A stretch of DNA of 7,939 nt from an uncultured Saprospiraceae bacterium (GTDB taxonomy: Bacteria; Bacteroidota; Bacteroidia; Chitinophagales; Saprospiraceae): the NCBI GenBank assembly GCA_937926205.1, contig CALEYL010000038.1:1-7939 (forward strand). The letters are read 5' to 3'. Both the position numbers and the translations under genes were made by a program. The notes under the pieces are model-generated. The model was not told the origin of the DNA and ran no database searches. It was given only the letters and a program-made list of their open reading frames with translations. This document shows positions 6,067 to 7,939 of this stretch, piece by piece; the stretch's first letter is position 1, and each line of letters starts with the position of its first letter.

Positions 6067-7244
6067 ACAAAAAAATTCTGATTTTAATTTTAATTTTCAA
6101 CTGCAATAGTTTGTTCTCTGCGAATAAATATGTTGTTAAAATACTTGCCGACAATTGCTCCTATAATGATATGTCAAATACAACTAATGTACTTACTGGC
6201 TTTGTTTGGGTAGAAGAAGGAAAAGTCGTAGGTATAGTAACCGCCTTACATGGAGTTTGCGGATGTAAGCGAATAATTGCCAAAGATAACAATGGTAGGA
6301 CATTTAGAAATATAAGTGTAATTAAAGCTGATATAAAACACGACGTAGCTCTTTTATCTTCAAGTGAAATTGCAAGTAAATTTCAAAGTGGATTAGAATT
6401 CTCCCCTGCTAATCCCTCTAACCTGTCCTATAAGGAATTGACAATGAATAGTTTTGCCCATGGGGTATCAAGCCCAAAAGAAACGCAGGGAGTACTGGTC
6501 AGAAATCCAGCACTTGAAAGTCTCAACACAGGATTCGTACTCACTAAATTTAGAAGAGGTTTAGAAATTAGAAATAGCCCATCAGTTTATATTGAAGTTT
6601 TAAGTCTTCAGGCTGCAATTCCTCAAGGAGCATCAGGCTCTCCAGTAACCTATCAAGGAAAAGTAGTCGGAGTAGCTAACGGTGGACTGGACGGTGGCAG
6701 AACTGGTTATTGCTGGGCAATCCCAACGAAAGATATAAAATTTGTTTCGATTTCCTCTCTCGGAAGCAGTTATGATAATCTCGCAGGAAAAAACCCAAAT
6801 AGCCTGTTTATTTTGACTTGTGGGTTAGAAGGAGAAAAACCAGTAAAAGCTAGGTGCAGTCTAAGTTCATTTGATGAGAAATATACAATGAAGCCTCCGC
6901 AGCAACCTGGAATTATGAAGTATAATATACCTGTTTTAAAACCCAACGGAAACAGATGTATTAAACTAAAAATTGTTGCTCGTTGCGGAATAATTAAACC
7001 TAATCAAGCTGGTTCTTTCAGGATAAGACTAGTTGATGGAAACAAAACAATAAAGGAATGGAATCCAACGATGAAGGTTTCTGTTCATTTTTGGGAAGAT
7101 TTTATCTATGTTGTTGATGACCAAAATTATGATGATTTATGGGTAATCATTGATGAAGATAGTCTCGTTAATTGTTATACATCAGATAAATCACCTGACC
7201 CTATGATTCCTTTTATTAGAGTTGAGACCACTTTAGAGGAATGA
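6048..7244 (+). CDS. Exported trypsin-like serine protease with unrecognised C-terminal domain
   Basis: The 398-residue product begins with a signal peptide: Lys5, 8 and 9, hydrophobic core ILILILIF, and probable cleavage near LFSA-NK at 25. IFNC at 16-19 is a poor lipobox alternative. Residues about 45-232 form a chymotrypsin-fold (Trypsin_2/DegP-like) domain with a complete triad: His68 in VTALHGV, Asp99 in KHDVALL and Ser196 in PQGASGSPV. GKVVGVANGG and CWAIPTKDI follow as the substrate-pocket strands. HGVCGC places two Cys right after the catalytic His, and further Cys lie at 37, 222, 258, 270, 304, 313 and 376, so disulfides in the periplasm are plausible. No PDZ domain follows. Instead, residues about 250-398 are beta-rich (GSFRIRLVDGN, FIYVVDDQNYDDLWVII) and match nothing I know; they may bind a substrate or partner. 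ATG 6048 overlaps the upstream gene by 19 nt, implying coupled translation with the membrane protein. The gene is A+T-rich like its partner. Confidence 0.88.
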   Translation: MFLPKLNKKILILILIFNCNSLFSANKYVVKILADNCSYNDMSNTTNVLTGFVWVEEGKVVGIVTALHGVCGCKRIIAKDNNGRTFRNISVIKADIKHDVALLSSSEIASKFQSGLEFSPANPSNLSYKELTMNSFAHGVSSPKETQGVLVRNPALESLNTGFVLTKFRRGLEIRNSPSVYIEVLSLQAAIPQGASGSPVTYQGKVVGVANGGLDGGRTGYCWAIPTKDIKFVSISSLGSSYDNLAGKNPNSLFILTCGLEGEKPVKARCSLSSFDEKYTMKPPQQPGIMKYNIPVLKPNGNRCIKLKIVARCGIIKPNQAGSFRIRLVDGNKTIKEWNPTMKVSVHFWEDFIYVVDDQNYDDLWVIIDEDSLVNCYTSDKSPDPMIPFIRVETTLEE

Positions 7245-7351
7245 AGAAAGAAGGCTGGCTGGAACACAGCGCCAGCGTCTATGCCCAGCAAGAGCTGGGC
7301 ATAGACGCTGGCGCCAACCGTGACGACAATCATCAAAAAACAAGGAAATGA
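7241..7351 (+). CDS. Possible 36-residue ORF overlapping the protease stop (ATGA)
   Basis: ATG 7241 overlaps the TGA of the protease gene in an ATGA arrangement, a common sign of translational coupling. The 36 codons begin MKKEGWLEHSASVYAQQELG, run through the perfect hairpin and end at TGA 7349-7351. That stop again overlaps an ATG (7348) opening a 19-residue frame that ends at 7407. Much of the product is simply the hairpin read through, so it is probably not a real protein. It is recorded because of the start/stop overlaps. Confidence 0.15.
   Translation: MKKEGWLEHSASVYAQQELGIDAGANRDDNHQKTRK
7269..7314 (+). repeat. Perfect 21-bp-stem hairpin with AAGA loop
   Basis: The arms 7269-7289 (beginning GCGCCAGCGTC) and 7294-7314 (ending GACGCTGGCGC) are exact reverse complements around the four-base loop AAGA at 7290-7293. 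The stem is G+C-rich, in contrast to the A+T-rich gene before it, and starts 24 bases after the protease stop. There is no T tract on the plus side (CAACCGTGACG follows), so it is not a standard intrinsic terminator. It may block 3' exonucleases, mark the end of the acquired unit, or be a copy of a dispersed palindromic element. Confidence 0.95.
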
Positions 7352-7445
7352 AGAAGAAACAATTGCAGGGCCGCTACTCTTTGCAGTTACCGGGATTGGA
7401 GGATTAGCTACCCTGGTTTTATCCTCAACCTTTGTTTACAAATAA
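7320..7445 (+). CDS. Possible 41-residue single-span membrane peptide
   Basis: GTG 7320, six bases after the hairpin, opens a 41-codon frame ending in TAA 7443-7445. It has a charged start (KKQGNEEE) and one hydrophobic stretch, AGPLLFAVTGIGGLATLVLS, close to the C-terminus (ending VYK), which looks like a tail anchor or small membrane peptide. It could be a small third gene of the unit or the remnant of a larger membrane protein. The non-ATG start and short length keep confidence low. Confidence 0.3.
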   Translation: MTTIIKKQGNEEETIAGPLLFAVTGIGGLATLVLSSTFVYK

Positions 7446-7701
7446 ATTTGAACACAATCAACTTACGGTCTATTAAAACAAAAACCATCAAATCGAAAAA
7501 GAAGCAGTAGAAGGTCATTTTATGCCAATATATTACTTCAAGGGCAGAATCATGGTTGTTGAGATAGTGCCGGATTTCTTTTAAAGAAAAGCTATCTTTG
7601 TTAAAATTCTTGCTTTGGAAAGCATATTGAATGGCTGTATACGCTCTGGGAATGGCCTCCCTCCTCCCCCCCCTCGAAGGCCGATTTGTTTGGAATGGAA
7701 A
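7408..7701 (-). pseudogene. Coding-like remnant on the minus strand
   Basis: Read on the minus strand, the frame is open from 7701 to a TAG at 7408-7410 (97 codons). Its central part (EAIPRAYTAIQYAFQ, then SLKEIRHYLNNHDSALEV) has a normal protein composition, followed by a hydrophobic Phe/Leu/Val-rich end (FFFDLMVFVLIDRKL). No ATG, GTG or TTG precedes the good part. The upstream end dissolves into a run of eight G (plus strand C8 at 7666-7673) with Arg/Gly-rich translation, and an in-frame TAA lies just beyond. This fits the 3' end of a gene that has lost its 5' part. I do not recognise the family. A competing plus-strand frame (7631 onward) overlaps it. Confidence 0.3.
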
Positions 7702-7939
7702 TTATATTAGAATTGAAGCTATGAATGAGTATTGCGATCTCATGTCAATGCTTAACTTTACACCTACATCTCTATTTAAATTTTGGGACGGTCTCTTTAC
7801 ATATCAATCTGGTTTTGTGCTTCCATCTTCGGATTACAGGCACAGCCTGTTCATGAGCTTCCTAAACTCCTCCCTTCCTACTCCGAAGATTTCATCGATT
7901 ACAAATCCAACCCGTCCATGTGTTTCGACAATGCTTTCT
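7446..7939. other. Right-hand region with only remnants and edge-cut frames
   Basis: No complete gene is visible here. The minus strand carries a coding-like remnant (to 7408) and an edge-cut C-terminus (from 7834), separated by about 130 A+T-rich bases with stops in all minus frames. On the plus strand a frame opens at ATG 7631 and stays open to the window end (103 codons), and a TATCTTTG box (TAnnTTTG) lies at 7593-7600, 30 bases before it. Its distal part is Ser/Thr/Pro-rich, as an antisense reading would be, so I do not call it a gene but cannot exclude it. Confidence 0.5.
7834..7939 (-). CDS. C-terminal end of an unrecognised minus-strand protein (5' partial at window edge)
   Basis: The minus-strand frame enters at the right edge and stops at TAA 7836-7834. 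The 34 or so visible residues (ESIVETHGRVGFVIDEIFG, then VGREEFRKLMNRLCL) look like a normal soluble protein end, richer in Gly, Val and Glu than the antisense reading, which is Ser/Thr/Pro-rich. The visible part is too short to name a family. The rest of the gene lies beyond the window. Confidence 0.35.
   Translation of the reverse strand, partial: ESIVETHGRVGFVIDEIFGVGREEFRKLMNRLCL

Noticed and set aside
5303..7309. 10-bp direct repeat CATAGACGCT (5303-5312 and 7300-7309) as target-site duplication around the A+T-rich unit
   Set aside because: A 10-bp match between two places is expected by chance in a window of this size, and the second copy is part of the hairpin arm.
7269..7314. Intrinsic terminator of the protease unit
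   Set aside because: The stem is ideal but no T tract follows on the plus strand, and the preceding bases give none for the minus strand either.

Overview
The window most likely comes from a member of the Bacteroidota, probably a Saprospiria-like lineage. Three things point there. The first protein carries a BACON domain and ends in a type IX secretion (T9SS) C-terminal sorting signal. Candidate promoters match the Bacteroidota TAnnTTTG -7 box rather than TATAAT. No gene has a clear Shine-Dalgarno site. The phylum call is solid; the finer lineage is inference.

Layout, left to right. (1) Positions 2-1879 hold the 3' end of a large secreted multidomain protein: BACON repeats, two kinds of internally duplicated beta domains and a T9SS tail. 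A textbook intrinsic terminator follows at 1910-1951. (2) Positions 2041-3825 encode an Omp85/BamA-TamA-like outer-membrane protein with a clear signal peptide. Its start is at 2041, not at an earlier in-frame ATG at 1906 whose reading would run through the terminator. (3) A heptanucleotide repeat array in two opposite orientations (3848-3989) separates it from a class I SAM-dependent methyltransferase (3996-4922). (4) Positions 4923-5538 have no convincing gene. They hold a 9-bp tandem repeat, a 21-bp repeat followed by inverted copies of its core, and a fold-back element with an 11-bp perfect stem. (5) Positions 5539-7244 form an A+T-rich two-gene unit that looks unlike the G+C-richer genes to its left. 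It contains a small three-segment membrane protein with a cysteine-bearing tail, overlapped by 19 nt by an exported trypsin-like serine protease with an intact His-Asp-Ser triad and an unrecognised C-terminal beta-rich domain. (6) A perfect 21-bp-stem hairpin (7269-7314) lies just past the protease stop. After it come tiny ORFs and low-quality coding remnants, mostly readable on the minus strand, up to the window end.

The first three genes look like ordinary envelope and metabolism genes separated by intergenic repeats, with no sign of a shared pathway. The membrane protein plus protease pair is the best candidate for an undescribed system. The translational overlap argues for co-expression. 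The signal peptide and membrane segments place both products at the cell envelope. The base composition and flanking fold-back elements suggest acquisition as a unit. What the pair does cannot be read from the sequence.
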